From Streptomyces coffeae (lineage in GTDB: Bacteria > Actinomycetota > Actinomycetes > Streptomycetales > Streptomycetaceae), in contig NZ_JAERRF010000018.1 of assembly GCF_016741875.1 (NCBI RefSeq), positions 121,959 to 185,958 of the forward strand: a stretch of 64,000 nucleotides of DNA, written 5' to 3'. Made by a program: the position numbers and the translations under genes. Positions 1-9,215 of this stretch are shown here, piece after piece. The notes under the pieces are model-generated. The model was not told the DNA's origin. It saw nothing but the letters and a program-made list of their open reading frames with translations, and did not search any database. The stretch's first letter is position 1, and each line of letters opens with the position of its first letter.

Positions 1-289
1 CATCATGATCTCGGTCTTCGCGGCGTTCATGGGATCGGACGAGCTGATGGTGAAGACCATCGGCTTCGGGCTGGCCACGGCCGTCTTCCTGGACGCCTTC
101 ATCGTCCGGATGACACTCGTACCGGCCGTCCTGGCCCTGCTGGGCCACCGGGCGTGGTGGCTCCCCCGCCGACTGGACCGCTGGGTGCCGGACATCGATG
201 TGGAGGGCGCGAAGCTGGGCGCCCCGGAGCGCAACGAACCGGATGAGGCTGTCCGCGCATCCACCGCCCCGGCCGGACTCGGCTCCTGA
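1..289 (+). CDS. MMPL/RND-family membrane transporter, C-terminal end (partial)
   Basis: Only the last 95 or so codons lie in the window; the gene enters from the left and is open from base 2. The segment has a hydrophobic stretch (GFGLATAVFLDAFIVRM, then LVPAVLALLG) followed by WWLPRRLDRWVPDIDVEG. This is the usual ending of actinobacterial MMPL transporters: the last transmembrane helices and a short cytoplasmic tail. MMPL proteins export lipids or drugs across the inner membrane using the proton gradient. The next gene starts 28 nt downstream, so the two are probably co-transcribed. Substrate cannot be inferred. Confidence 0.85.
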   Translation, partial: IMISVFAAFMGSDELMVKTIGFGLATAVFLDAFIVRMTLVPAVLALLGHRAWWLPRRLDRWVPDIDVEGAKLGAPERNEPDEAVRASTAPAGLGS

Positions 290-317
290 TCCACCGTAAC
301 GGCGAAAGGAAGGATCA

Positions 318-1838
318 GTGATGTCCGTAGCGTCGCGGTCCACGGCCATACGGCCCGGTGGCGCCCTACGCCACGCCCTCGAAGGCGCGCTCGCGGTCCT
401 CGCCGCGGTGGTGGTGACGGCGGCCACCGCGTATCTGGCGCTGATGGCGCTGGGCGCCGATGAGCTCGCCCCGGTGTCCCGGCTCACCTGGGCGATCACC
501 AGCATGGCCACGGGGAGCGGGCTCACACTCGGGTCCGACTCGCCCGTACCGCTCGGGGAGGACGGAGGGCGCGCGGGCGGTCTGGGCGGTGGCGGCGGCC
601 TGGGCGGTCTTACCGACGGATTGAGTCTGGAGGTGGCGGGTCAGGCCGCGGCGATACCGCTGGGGCTGACGTTCCTGGGGGCGGTGGTACTGGGGTACGG
701 CTTCTTCCGGCCGCTGCGCTCACGCCCCCGCCCGGCCTCCGCGCTGCTGCTGGCCCGGATGTGCGGTGCGCTGTGCGCCGCCGCGGTGCTGTTCCCGTCG
801 CTGGCGCTGCCGGCTCAGGGCACGCTGCGGCTGCCGGAGGGCGTGGCCGGGGGAGTCGGTGACGGCTCAGGGCAGCAGCCCCTCCGCGGGTTCGGGGGCG
901 GCGGCATGTCCGGCGGCATGTCCGCCCTGCGCTCGGTGCGTTTCGAGGCCGACCCCGCGATGGCGGGCCTCCTCGGTGTGGTCGGGGTGGCGGTGATCCT
1001 CGGGCTCGGCTGTGTGGCGGCCCGGCGGACGACGCTGCCGAGCACCCTGGCCCTCAGCCGACTGCGGCTCAAGTGGCACCCCGTGGCCTCGGCGCTGGCC
1101 GGTGTGCTCACCGTCCTGTGCTCGCTGCCCCTGATGGTCGGGGCGCTGGCAGGCGCCGCCGCCCTGGCCGGGTGGGACCGCGCGGCGAAGGCCGCCGGGG
1201 CGCTGCTGCTGGCGGGGCCGGATCTGCCGGCCGTGGCGCTCACCTCCGGTCTGGGCGCGTCGTGGGAGGCGGGCATCCACCAGCAACAGGGCGAGCTCGG
1301 CGGACTGCTGGGGATGATGGGCCAGGGTGGCCGGACCGACGGTGGGCTCACCGACCGGACGGTGACCATCGCCGACCGGACCGTGGCCGGGGCACCGCTG
1401 TGGCTGATCGGTCTGCTCGTGCTCGTCACCGCTCTGGTGCTCACCGGCTACCGGGCCGCGGCGCGGACGCCGGTGCGTGGAGCGCGCGAGGAGGCCAACG
1501 CGCTTCTGAGCCGCCATGTGGAGATCGCCCTGCGGACGAGTTTCGCGGTATGCGGCACGGCGATCCTGCTCGCCCTGCTCCCCCGGGCCTCCTTCCGGAT
1601 CGGTGTCAGCGTCATGGGGCAGGAAATGCGCGGTGTCACCGGCGGCCTCGACGGCGCGGTGGGCCTGGCCGGGCTGAGCAGCCTCGTCCTCGCCGGGCTC
1701 GCGGCATACTGGGGGAGCCGGATCCACGGAACCCGCACCACACACCGGAGCCCGGCGCGCCCCGACGGCTCCGGACGGCCCGTGGCCGCCCGCGCTCCCG
1801 GTCGCCGCCCGCAGGGCAGCTACGACTCGGCATCCTGA
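318..1838 (+). CDS. Large multi-pass membrane protein, possibly streptophobe family
   Basis: About 506 residues, dominated by Ala/Leu/Val-rich hydrophobic segments: an N-terminal helix near residues 20-45, a pair near 110-175, others near 215-240 and 255-300, and more near 345-370 and 400-470. These are split by glycine-rich loops such as GGRAGGLGGGGGLGG (around 85-100) and GGGGMSGGMS. No enzyme motif is visible. The pattern recalls the Streptomyces 'streptophobe' membrane proteins, but that name is from memory. Start is GTG 318 or ATG 321; two AAGGA sites (306-310, 310-314) suit either. It lies between the MMPL transporter and a two-component system, which suggests a role in the envelope or its sensing. 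Confidence 0.7.
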   Translation: MMSVASRSTAIRPGGALRHALEGALAVLAAVVVTAATAYLALMALGADELAPVSRLTWAITSMATGSGLTLGSDSPVPLGEDGGRAGGLGGGGGLGGLTDGLSLEVAGQAAAIPLGLTFLGAVVLGYGFFRPLRSRPRPASALLLARMCGALCAAAVLFPSLALPAQGTLRLPEGVAGGVGDGSGQQPLRGFGGGGMSGGMSALRSVRFEADPAMAGLLGVVGVAVILGLGCVAARRTTLPSTLALSRLRLKWHPVASALAGVLTVLCSLPLMVGALAGAAALAGWDRAAKAAGALLLAGPDLPAVALTSGLGASWEAGIHQQQGELGGLLGMMGQGGRTDGGLTDRTVTIADRTVAGAPLWLIGLLVLVTALVLTGYRAAARTPVRGAREEANALLSRHVEIALRTSFAVCGTAILLALLPRASFRIGVSVMGQEMRGVTGGLDGAVGLAGLSSLVLAGLAAYWGSRIHGTRTTHRSPARPDGSGRPVAARAPGRRPQGSYDSAS

Positions 1839-1901
1839 CCACCCCCGTGCTGTGCTGAACAAACCCGGTACCCACAGTCCCTCTAGGCGGCACCCCAGAC
1901 C

Positions 1902-2660
1902 ATGGCAGAAGCGACAGACCCGCGGCATACGGCGGCGGCTCCCCGGCCCCATCTCCTCGTCGTCGACGACGAACCGACCGTCCGGGAGCTGCTGCCCGCG
2001 GCGCTGCGGTACGCCGGGTTCGACGTCGACGCGGCGGCGAACGGGCTGGAGGCGCTGGACATGGCCGCCCGTCAGCCCCCCGATCTGGTCCTGCTGGACA
2101 TCATGCTGCCGGACATGGACGGCTTCGAGGTGATCCGCAGGCTGCGCGCACAGCCGAGGTCCTCCGGTACCGGGCACGGCGGCGCCGTGCCGGTGCTCTT
2201 CCTCACCGCGCGCGACGCCGCCGCGGACAAGGTCAACGGGCTGCGGCTGGGCGGCGACGACTACGTCACCAAGCCGTTCGACCTGGAGGAGCTGATCGCC
2301 CGGATCCAGGCCGTGCTGCGCCGTACCAAGGGCGAGCCGCCCGCCAGTCTGGTCGTGGCCGATCTGGAGCTGGAGCCGGAGGGGCATCTGGTGACCCGGG
2401 CCGGGGAGCAGATCCGGCTGTCGCCGACCGAGTTCCGGCTGCTGCACTTCCTGATGGCCAACGCCGGGCGGACGATGTCCAAGGGGCAGATCCTGGAGAA
2501 CGTCTGGGCCTATGACTTCGGCGGTGACCCGAGCATCGTCGACACCTACATCAGCTATCTGCGGCGGAAGATCGACCGGGTGGAGCCCAAACTCCTGCAC
2601 ACGGTGCACGGCGTGGGATACGTCATCCGCGGACCGAGGAAGCGGGGCGGCCGCCCGTGA
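1902..2660 (+). CDS. Two-component response regulator, OmpR/PhoB family
   Basis: 252 residues. The receiver domain (about 17-135) has the acidic pair in VVDDEP, the phosphoacceptor Asp at about 66 in VLLDIMLPDMDG, the switch Thr in FLTAR and Lys in YVTKPF. A winged-helix DNA-binding domain follows (about 150-248), with LSPTEFRLL and VDTYISYLRRKID, ending in the typical HTVHGVGYVIR. It should bind promoter DNA when phosphorylated by the kinase encoded next. The stop overlaps the kinase start by four bases (GTGA), which indicates translational coupling. The receiver carries a short insertion (RSSGTGHGG) before the fourth strand, as in several actinobacterial MprA/TcrA-type regulators. Target genes are unknown; the upstream membrane genes are the obvious candidates. 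Confidence 0.95.
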   Translation: MAEATDPRHTAAAPRPHLLVVDDEPTVRELLPAALRYAGFDVDAAANGLEALDMAARQPPDLVLLDIMLPDMDGFEVIRRLRAQPRSSGTGHGGAVPVLFLTARDAAADKVNGLRLGGDDYVTKPFDLEELIARIQAVLRRTKGEPPASLVVADLELEPEGHLVTRAGEQIRLSPTEFRLLHFLMANAGRTMSKGQILENVWAYDFGGDPSIVDTYISYLRRKIDRVEPKLLHTVHGVGYVIRGPRKRGGRP

Positions 2661-4237
2661 CCCGGATGGGGCGCGCGCTGACCCGGCTGTCGCTGCGCAC
2701 ACGTCTGCTGTGTCTGTCCATGGCCCTGGTTTCGGTGGGGCTGCTGGCGGCGGGCGTGGTCGTCAGCACCACGCTGCGCGACTATCTCCAGGACCGGATG
2801 GACTCCCGGCTCGCGCTGACCGCCGAGATCGCCTGCAGGGTGGCCCCTCCCCCGGAACCCCCGCACAGTGTGCGGCTCCTCAGCTTCTTCGAGAGCACGA
2901 CGGTGACGTACGTGGACGACCGGGGCGCCCCGGACGGGGCGTTCGGGGCGACCGCGGCACCGCCCGGCGGCGGCCCGGCACTCCCCCGGCTGGACCGCCA
3001 GACCGTCCTGGCCACACACGGGCGTCCGTTCACGGTGCGCGCGCACCACGGCGACCACACCTGGCGGGTGATCACCGTACCCCGGGACGAACCGCGCGAC
3101 CTGCCCATGGCAGCCACCTCGGAGCGCTCCGGGAGCGTGATCGTGGCTTCGTCCCTGGACGCGGTCGAGGCCACCGTCACCAGGACCCGGTACGTCTCGC
3201 TCACCGCCGGGGCCGCGTTGATCGCCGTGCTCGCCGTGGCCGGATGGTTCGCGGTCCGCTCCGGACTGCGCCCGCTGACCCGGATCCAGGAGACCACGGC
3301 AGCGATCACCGCGGGCGACTACTCCCAGCGGATCCCCGAACTGGCGGGCCCGCACACCGAGGTGGGCCGTCTCACCGAGTATCTGAACCGGATGCTCGCC
3401 CGGATCGACACCGCCTTCCGCGCCCGGGCCGAGGCCGAGGCGCGGATGCGGCGCTTCTTCGCCGACGGCAGCCATGAACTGCGCACCCCGCTCGTCGGCA
3501 TCAAGGGCTATACGGACCTGTACCGCATGGGCGCTCTGCCGACCCGTCAGGACATCGACCACACCATGCGGCGGATCGCCGAGGAGTCCGAACGTCTCAC
3601 CCAGCTCGTCGAGGACATGCTGCTGCTGGCACGGCTGGACGAGGACGCCCATCGCACCGCGGCCGACGCGCACCAGCCGCTCGCCTTCCCGCTGGATCTG
3701 GCCCCGATGGATCTGCGCACCCTCGCGGCCGACGCCCTGCACGACGTACGCGCATTGGACGCCACCCGCGAGGTCACCCTCACCGGGCCCGGCGGCGGCC
3801 GGCCGGCTTCCGCACCGGCGCTGGCCGACGAGGCGCGGCTGCGGCAGGTGGTCACCAATCTGGTCGGCAACGCGGTGGCGCACTCCCCGTCCGGCACCGC
3901 CGTCCGCATCGGCGTGGGCACCGAAGGCGCGTACGCCGTGCTCGAGGTGGCCGACCGGGGTCCCGGTCTGTCACCGGAGGAACGACAGCGGGTCTTCGAG
4001 CGCTTCTACCGCGCCGATGACTCCCGCAGCCGGACCGCGGGCGGCGGTTCGGGGCTGGGCCTGGCCATCGTCCACTCGCTCGTCTCCGCGCACGGCGGGC
4101 GGGTGGACATCGACACCGCGCCCGGTGAGGGCTGTACCTTCCGGGTGCTGCTTCCGCTGCCCTCCCCGGGCGAGGAACCGGACCGGGCCGACCCGCGCGA
4201 GCGGGCCAACGGGCCGGAGGACGCCGGGGAGGGCTGA
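2657..4237 (+). CDS. Sensor histidine kinase (two-component system)
   Basis: 526 residues. Transmembrane helix 1 (about 17-40) and helix 2 (about 180-200) flank an extracytoplasmic sensor region of roughly 140 residues. A HAMP linker follows (about 200-255). The dimerisation domain has the phosphoacceptor His273 in DGSHELRTPL. The ATPase domain has the N box (NLVGNAVAHS), G1 (DRGPGLS), F box (FERFYR) and G2 (GSGLGLAI). All catalytic motifs are intact. GTG 2657 is the start, overlapping the regulator stop as GTGA. It should autophosphorylate and pass phosphate to the upstream regulator. The signal is unknown. The downstream gene converges after only 18 nt, leaving no room for a separate terminator. 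Confidence 0.95.
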   Translation: MTRMGRALTRLSLRTRLLCLSMALVSVGLLAAGVVVSTTLRDYLQDRMDSRLALTAEIACRVAPPPEPPHSVRLLSFFESTTVTYVDDRGAPDGAFGATAAPPGGGPALPRLDRQTVLATHGRPFTVRAHHGDHTWRVITVPRDEPRDLPMAATSERSGSVIVASSLDAVEATVTRTRYVSLTAGAALIAVLAVAGWFAVRSGLRPLTRIQETTAAITAGDYSQRIPELAGPHTEVGRLTEYLNRMLARIDTAFRARAEAEARMRRFFADGSHELRTPLVGIKGYTDLYRMGALPTRQDIDHTMRRIAEESERLTQLVEDMLLLARLDEDAHRTAADAHQPLAFPLDLAPMDLRTLAADALHDVRALDATREVTLTGPGGGRPASAPALADEARLRQVVTNLVGNAVAHSPSGTAVRIGVGTEGAYAVLEVADRGPGLSPEERQRVFERFYRADDSRSRTAGGGSGLGLAIVHSLVSAHGGRVDIDTAPGEGCTFRVLLPLPSPGEEPDRADPRERANGPEDAGEG

Positions 4238-4255
4238 GCGTGCGAGGGCGAGTGC

Positions 4256-5710
4256 TTACCGCTGGAACTCGGTGCCCAGGCCCGCCCCCGGCTCGGAGGC
4301 GCCGAGCGTGGCGGGGCCGAAGGAGACCACGCCGTCGGTGGTGAGGCCACCGGGCTGACCGCGCAGCACCCAGGCGGCACCGCTGGAGGTCTGGGCGCCG
4401 TCCTCCTCGGGGGCGCCCACGGACAGATCGGCCTTGCGGTCACCATTGGTGTCGCCGAGCCGCACCGCCGCGCCGAAGTGGTCGCCCGCCTCACCCGCAC
4501 CCGGAACACCGGCGGTGTCCTGGGTGAACGCCTGGGCGCCGGTGCCGGACAGACCGCCCGCGCCGCCGTAAAGCTGGACCACGCTGCCCGCGTCCTTGCC
4601 GCTGTCGATGTCCTCGTAGGGGATGCCGACGGCGACATCGGCGTAGCCGTCGCCGTTGACATCACCGGCGCTCAGCTCGTAACCGAACTGGTCGCCGTCC
4701 TCATTGGCGCCCGGCACACCCGGGGTGTTCTGGTCGATCACCCTGGTGCGGGTGGTGCTCGGACCGGACGCGGTGCCATAGAGCACCTTGAGGGTGCCGT
4801 GGTCGTACGGCAGGTTCTCCACGACGTTGCCCGGTACGGTGCGCATGATCAGATCGGCGTGGCCGTCCTTGTCGACGTCACCCATGGCCGCCGAGGCACC
4901 GTGATCGAGCCGGGCGGACGACTTCGTCAGACCGTCCGTGCCGCCCTTCCAGAACAGAGTGGCCTCGGACATCTCCTCGAAGGCGTGGGTGGTGACCACG
5001 TCGTCCTTGCCGTCGCCGGTGACATCGCCCACGGTCAGGCTGGTCGGCGCGTCGATCTTCCCGGTGTCGGCGGTGGCGCTGCCCGCGTCGGCGCCGTCAC
5101 GGGTGAACGGGCCGAACCGGACGCGCAGGGCGGTCGAGGAATCCGGGTCGGTGCCGACCTGGGTGAGGTCGATCAGGTCGGCGTGGCCGTCGCCGTTGAT
5201 GTCACCACCGGCGATGATGCTGGAACCGAAGTTGTCGCCGTCGCCCTTGGGCAGCGCGGTGCCACCGCTCAGACCGTTGGCCGAGCCCCACAGGACGGTG
5301 ACGGACGGGGTGCTGCTGGACTGGACCGCGAGATCGGTGTAGCCGTCGCCGTCGAAGTCGCGGGCGACCGTGCGCTGTCCGAATCTGGCGTCCGCCTCCG
5401 GGTCCCCGGGGACGCCGGCGGCGTCTTCGCCGATGACCTGCCGGTGGCCGGTGTTCGCCCCGGACGCCGAGCCGTAGACGACGGCGACATAGCCCGCCTT
5501 GGCCTTGCCGCCCACCGTGCCGGTCGGCGCGGAGACGGCGAGGTCGGCGAATCCGTCCTTGTTGAAGTCGGCCTGTGGGGTGGCGGCGGCCGCGGTGGTG
5601 CGGGCGGAACCGGCCGCACTGGCGGAGGGGCCGGCTAAGACAGCGGGGGTGGTCACTAGTGCGACCACCGTCGCGCAGCGTGCGACGGTGGAGAGGGAAC
5701 GGGAACGCAC
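4256..5710 (-). CDS. Secreted FG-GAP/VCBS-repeat beta-propeller protein
   Basis: About 484 residues when started at GTG 5710, which has AGGAGG at 5720-5715. A further in-frame ATG at 5788 would add 26 residues ahead of the signal peptide and is less likely. The N-terminus is a Sec signal peptide (RSRS, a hydrophobic core, then an AXA-type site in GPSASAAG). The body holds seven FG-GAP repeats, each with a calcium-binding DxDxDG-like loop: DFNKDGFAD, DFDGDGYTD, DINGDGHAD, DVTGDGKDD, DVDKDGHAD, DVNGDGYAD and DTNGDRKAD. Seven repeats fit a complete integrin-alpha-type propeller. It is probably extracellular and calcium-stabilised; its ligand is unknown. A small hairpin (GCTTG/CAAGC, 5721-5734) lies just before the ribosome site. 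Confidence 0.9.
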   Translation of the reverse strand: MRSRSLSTVARCATVVALVTTPAVLAGPSASAAGSARTTAAAATPQADFNKDGFADLAVSAPTGTVGGKAKAGYVAVVYGSASGANTGHRQVIGEDAAGVPGDPEADARFGQRTVARDFDGDGYTDLAVQSSSTPSVTVLWGSANGLSGGTALPKGDGDNFGSSIIAGGDINGDGHADLIDLTQVGTDPDSSTALRVRFGPFTRDGADAGSATADTGKIDAPTSLTVGDVTGDGKDDVVTTHAFEEMSEATLFWKGGTDGLTKSSARLDHGASAAMGDVDKDGHADLIMRTVPGNVVENLPYDHGTLKVLYGTASGPSTTRTRVIDQNTPGVPGANEDGDQFGYELSAGDVNGDGYADVAVGIPYEDIDSGKDAGSVVQLYGGAGGLSGTGAQAFTQDTAGVPGAGEAGDHFGAAVRLGDTNGDRKADLSVGAPEEDGAQTSSGAAWVLRGQPGGLTTDGVVSFGPATLGASEPGAGLGTEFQR

Positions 5711-5805
5711 ACATCCTCCTGCTTGTTGGCAAGCGTTTACCTCATGTACACCCACCTCGACCCGTGAGACCGCCGAACCGTTGTGCACCCCGCCGCAGAG
5801 ATTCC

Positions 5806-6900
5806 CTAGTCCCGTAGATTTTCGGCCAACACACCAGTCTCAGCGGGCTCTTCGGGCTCGTCCGGCTCTTCGGTCTGCACATAGCGCAGAACGCCCATCA
5901 TCTGCCGGTCGTCGACTTCGTCCGGCGCGGTCTCGACGCAGTCCGCGAGACGCTTGGTGAGGGTGTCGGCGTCGAGACCGGTGCCGATCATCACCAGCTG
6001 GGTGGCGCGGGGTTCACCGTGCTCCCAGGGCACGGGCTGGAACCGGAGGAACGAACCGACCGCGTGCAGCCCGTACTTGTGGTCGGCTCCGGCACCCGCG
6101 AAGTGCAGGAAGCCCTTGATGCGGTAGAGGCCGGCGGGGCGGCTGTCGAGAACATCCATGACACGCCGTGGGTTCAGCGACTCGGCTGAGATGAACTCCA
6201 CGCTCTCGTAGGCGGCGTGGAGATGACGGCTGTGGTCGTCGTGCTCGCCGCTGCACACATCCGCGAAGGAGAGCTGCTGGAAGCGCTCCTCGGCGGTGGT
6301 GCGGGGCCGGTGGTCGAAGAGCAGAGCGGGGTCGACACGACCGTGTTCGGCGGTCAGGAGCGGGATGCCCGGAGCGATCTCCTCCACCGTCTCCAGCACC
6401 GCCCGGCGCTCCTCCTCCTCCACCCGGTCGGTCTTGTTGAGCACCACGAGGTCGGCGGCGCGCACATGGCGGTCGAGCTCGGGATGGCGCTCGCGGGTAC
6501 GGGGGAACTCCGCGGCGTCCACGACCTCCACCAGCCCGCCGTAGACGATCCGTTCGCTGGTGCTGGACAGCAGCGAACGGATCATGCTCTGCGGCTCGGC
6601 GAGACCGCTGGCCTCGATCACCACCACGTCGATGCGCAGCGCCGGGTCGGTGAGCCGCTGGAGCATGTCGTCCATTTCGGAGGCGTCCGCGGCGCAGCAC
6701 AGACAGCCGTTTTCGATGGGGATCATCGAGTCGACCTGGCCCGCGACGGCCAGGGCGTCGATGTTGACGCTGCCGAAGTCGTTGACGATGACGCCGATGC
6801 GGGTGCCCGCGCTGTCCCGCATCAGATGGTTGAGCAGGGTGGTCTTCCCGGAGCCCAGGAAGCCCGTGAGGAGGATGACGGGGATCCGTGGTGTGGCCAA
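5806..6900 (-). CDS. CobW/COG0523-family GTPase (putative metal chaperone)
   Basis: 364 residues, a normal length. The Walker A motif GFLGSGKT lies at 13-20. The family's CxCC metal-binding motif is present as GCLCCAA (Cys66, 68, 69). Switch-region motifs and NKTD (base recognition, near 155) are intact, and a C-terminal CobW_C domain covers about 235-340. COG0523 proteins use GTP hydrolysis to deliver zinc, cobalt or another metal to client enzymes. A ribosome site GGAGA lies just before ATG 6900. No zinc-starvation (Zur) palindrome was recognised in the 75 nt upstream, so which metal it serves is not resolved. It follows helD on the same strand. Confidence 0.9.
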   Translation of the reverse strand: MATPRIPVILLTGFLGSGKTTLLNHLMRDSAGTRIGVIVNDFGSVNIDALAVAGQVDSMIPIENGCLCCAADASEMDDMLQRLTDPALRIDVVVIEASGLAEPQSMIRSLLSSTSERIVYGGLVEVVDAAEFPRTRERHPELDRHVRAADLVVLNKTDRVEEEERRAVLETVEEIAPGIPLLTAEHGRVDPALLFDHRPRTTAEERFQQLSFADVCSGEHDDHSRHLHAAYESVEFISAESLNPRRVMDVLDSRPAGLYRIKGFLHFAGAGADHKYGLHAVGSFLRFQPVPWEHGEPRATQLVMIGTGLDADTLTKRLADCVETAPDEVDDRQMMGVLRYVQTEEPDEPEEPAETGVLAENLRD

Positions 6901-6975
6901 GGGTGCGTCTCCGTAGGGCGTGGTGGGGCGGTCGCGGGCGGACCGCTCATGCTATCCGGGTACCCTCCCCCGCGA

Positions 6976-9099
6976 TCAGCGCAGGGCGTCCGGCAGGGGG
7001 CGGTGGTGGAGGATGTCGAGCCGGGAGACGGCGCGCGTGAGGACCACGTACAGCCGGTGGAGACCGCGTGGTTCGGCGTCCACGATGGCCGCCGGTTCGG
7101 CCACGACCACATGGTCGTACTCCAGCCCCTTGGCCAGGGTCGCGGGGAGCACGGTGACACGGGCGGCACTGTCCGGCTCCTCAGCGGCGGCGGTCGCGAT
7201 CCCGGCCTTCTCCAGCGCCTGGCTCAGCCGCGCGGTGTCCGACGCGGCGGCGATGACGGCGATCGAGCCGTCCCGCTCCAGGGCTCCCCGGACCGTTGCC
7301 ACCGCCTCCTCGGTGAGTGCGGCCGTCCGGCGGATCCGCAGGCTCCCGTCGCGGCGCAGCGAGCGGGCCGCGGGTACGTCGACCGGCAGCCGCGCCAGGA
7401 GGCGGTTGGCCAGCTCGACGATGGCTGCCGGGACCCGGAATCCGGTGGTCAGCGGTACCACGGCGGCCTCTGGCTTGCCCAGGTGGCCGAGGTGTTCGGC
7501 CCAGCTGCGCGCGGCCCAGGGGCTGGTGCCCTGGGCGAGGTCGCCGAGGACGGTGAGGGAGCCGAATCCGGCGCGGCGGGCGATGGCGCGGCACTGCATC
7601 GGGGAGAGGTCCTGGGCCTCGTCGACAACGATGTGGCCATAGCCCGTGGGCCGTTCGATGAGCCCGGCCACCTCGTCGAGGAGCACCAGGTCCGCCGCCG
7701 ACCACCGGGCGCTCTTGTGCGACCGCGGAGGTCTGCGCCACAGCAGGGCGAACCGCTCCCGCTCGGTCAGCAGTCCGTCGGCGGCACGGGCCAGCGCGTC
7801 GGCGTCGCTGAACAGCTCGGCCACCAGCTCCTCGGGGCGGACGGCGGGCCATACGGCGTCCACCAACGCGGTCATGGCCGCGGACCGCTCCATCCGGCGC
7901 AGCCATGCGGTGCTCGGCGGTCCGGCCCGCCGCTCGGCCTGGCGCTGGAGCAGGCCGACCGCGCGGGACCGTACCCGCTCGCGCCCGACCGCGTAGGGCG
8001 GCCGGTCGGCGTGAACTTCCTCGACGATCCGCTCCAGTTCGTCGCGCGGGATACGGCGGCGGTACGAGCCGTCCGGGACGGCGAGCGACTCGGTGGGCGG
8101 GCGGACCTGGTCGTACAGGGCGCGGGCGAGCACGGTGGCCATGCGGGGGTCGTGCTTGAGCGCCGCGGTGGCCTCGTCATCGATCGCGCCCACGGGGTGG
8201 CGGGCGATCTCGTCCTCCAGCGTGCACTGGCGGATGTCGATCTCTCCAAGCGCGGGCAGGACTTCGGCGATGTAGCGCAGGAAGGCGCGGTTGGGGCCGA
8301 GGACGAGCAGGCCGCCGCGCTGGATGCGCTGAGGGTGGGTGTAGAGGAGGTAGGCGGCCCGGTGCAGGCCGACGGCCGTCTTTCCGGTGCCGGGGGCGCC
8401 CTGGACACAGACCGAAGCGGTGAGTTCGCCACGGACCAGGTCGTCCTGTTCGGGCTGGATGGTGGCGGCGACGTCACGCATCGGCCCGACCCGGGGGCGT
8501 TCGATCTCACCGGTGACGATCCGGCTGGGGTCCTGGCGGGCCCGGCCGGAGGTGAGGTGTTCGTCCTCGATACCGGTGAGGTCCTCGGCGTCGCCGCGGC
8601 TGAAGGGCGCCCAGCCGAAGCGGCGGCGGACCGCCACCCCCTGGGGATCGCGGGGACCGGCCTGGTAGAAGGCGCGGGAGACCGGAGCCCGCCAGTCGAT
8701 CACCATCGGGGGCGCGGAGGGGTGCTCGACGATCCGCCGGCGGCCGATGTGGTAGCGCTGACCACTGTGGTCCCCTGCCGCGGGGCCGTGGCCGAAGTCG
8801 AGCCGGCCGAAGAACAGCGGGGTGTCCGGCTCCTCGGCCAGCTTCTTGGCGAAGCTGCGCAGATGGCGGCCGAGGACCTCGGCGTCCGCGCCGCTGCCCG
8901 AGACGTCCTCACCGGTGATGACCTGGTCATCGGCGCCGCGCACCATCCGGGCCATCGCCGCGCGGCAGGCGTCGTGGTAAGCGCGCTCCTCGGTGAGCTG
9001 CCCGGTGAGCGCATCTCCGGGACCCGGAGAGCCCGCAGCGTCCACGGGGTCCGCGTGGCCCCGCTCGGCGCCGTGGATGTGCTGATCGGTTGTGGTCAT
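6976..9099 (-). CDS. helD: HelD-family RNA polymerase-associated ATPase (UvrD-like)
   Basis: About 707 residues with start ATG 9099, preceded by GAGGGG; an in-frame ATG at 9171 lies inside the promoter palindrome and is rejected. The N-terminal region (about 20-110) is a helical arm with charged residues. Superfamily I motifs follow: Walker A GAPGTGKTAV (near 232), the DEAQ box in VVDEAQDLSP (near 486), and late motifs KGLEYDHVVV (near 658) and VVLTRAVSRLD. Actinobacterial HelD removes stalled RNA polymerase from DNA or nucleic acid from polymerase, and some relatives protect it from rifamycins. That property is family knowledge, not shown here. It lies downstream of a TetR gene, with an operator-like palindrome at its promoter. 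Confidence 0.88.
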   Translation of the reverse strand: MTTTDQHIHGAERGHADPVDAAGSPGPGDALTGQLTEERAYHDACRAAMARMVRGADDQVITGEDVSGSGADAEVLGRHLRSFAKKLAEEPDTPLFFGRLDFGHGPAAGDHSGQRYHIGRRRIVEHPSAPPMVIDWRAPVSRAFYQAGPRDPQGVAVRRRFGWAPFSRGDAEDLTGIEDEHLTSGRARQDPSRIVTGEIERPRVGPMRDVAATIQPEQDDLVRGELTASVCVQGAPGTGKTAVGLHRAAYLLYTHPQRIQRGGLLVLGPNRAFLRYIAEVLPALGEIDIRQCTLEDEIARHPVGAIDDEATAALKHDPRMATVLARALYDQVRPPTESLAVPDGSYRRRIPRDELERIVEEVHADRPPYAVGRERVRSRAVGLLQRQAERRAGPPSTAWLRRMERSAAMTALVDAVWPAVRPEELVAELFSDADALARAADGLLTERERFALLWRRPPRSHKSARWSAADLVLLDEVAGLIERPTGYGHIVVDEAQDLSPMQCRAIARRAGFGSLTVLGDLAQGTSPWAARSWAEHLGHLGKPEAAVVPLTTGFRVPAAIVELANRLLARLPVDVPAARSLRRDGSLRIRRTAALTEEAVATVRGALERDGSIAVIAAASDTARLSQALEKAGIATAAAEEPDSAARVTVLPATLAKGLEYDHVVVAEPAAIVDAEPRGLHRLYVVLTRAVSRLDILHHRPLPDALR

Positions 9100-9133
9100 G
9101 GTTGTGCCGCCCCTCGTACCGTTCGACCAGAAC

Positions 9134-9172
9134 AGCATAGCGTGACTCGGTGAATTTTTTAACCCGGTCACG
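9134..9172 (-). promoter_or_regulatory. helD promoter with operator-like palindrome
   Basis: Positions 9141-9172 form an imperfect inverted repeat: CGTGAC at the left end mirrors GTCACG at the right, and 11 of 16 pairs match around an A/T centre. On the minus strand it covers a plausible -35 (TTAAAA, 9162-9157). It ends just before a plausible -10 (TATGCT, 9139-9134) at 17-bp spacing. Its position between the TetR gene and helD suggests repression of helD by that TetR protein. The binding itself is inference. Confidence 0.55.
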
Positions 9173-9215
9173 TTTTTTGTGGAGGAGTGAATCTCCCCGG
9201 GGCAGACGTTCCAGG

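Noticed and set aside
6901..6975. A Zur box before the CobW-type gene
   Set aside because: No AT-rich palindrome of the Zur type is seen in the short intergenic region.
6217..9153. A 978-codon plus-strand open frame
   Set aside because: It lies opposite the CobW and HelD genes and has no family resemblance; a GC-driven shadow.
9100..9180. A rifamycin-associated element before helD
   Set aside because: The recalled element (a GC-rich palindrome around GGGGCTTGC) is not present; the palindrome there is different and A/T-centred.
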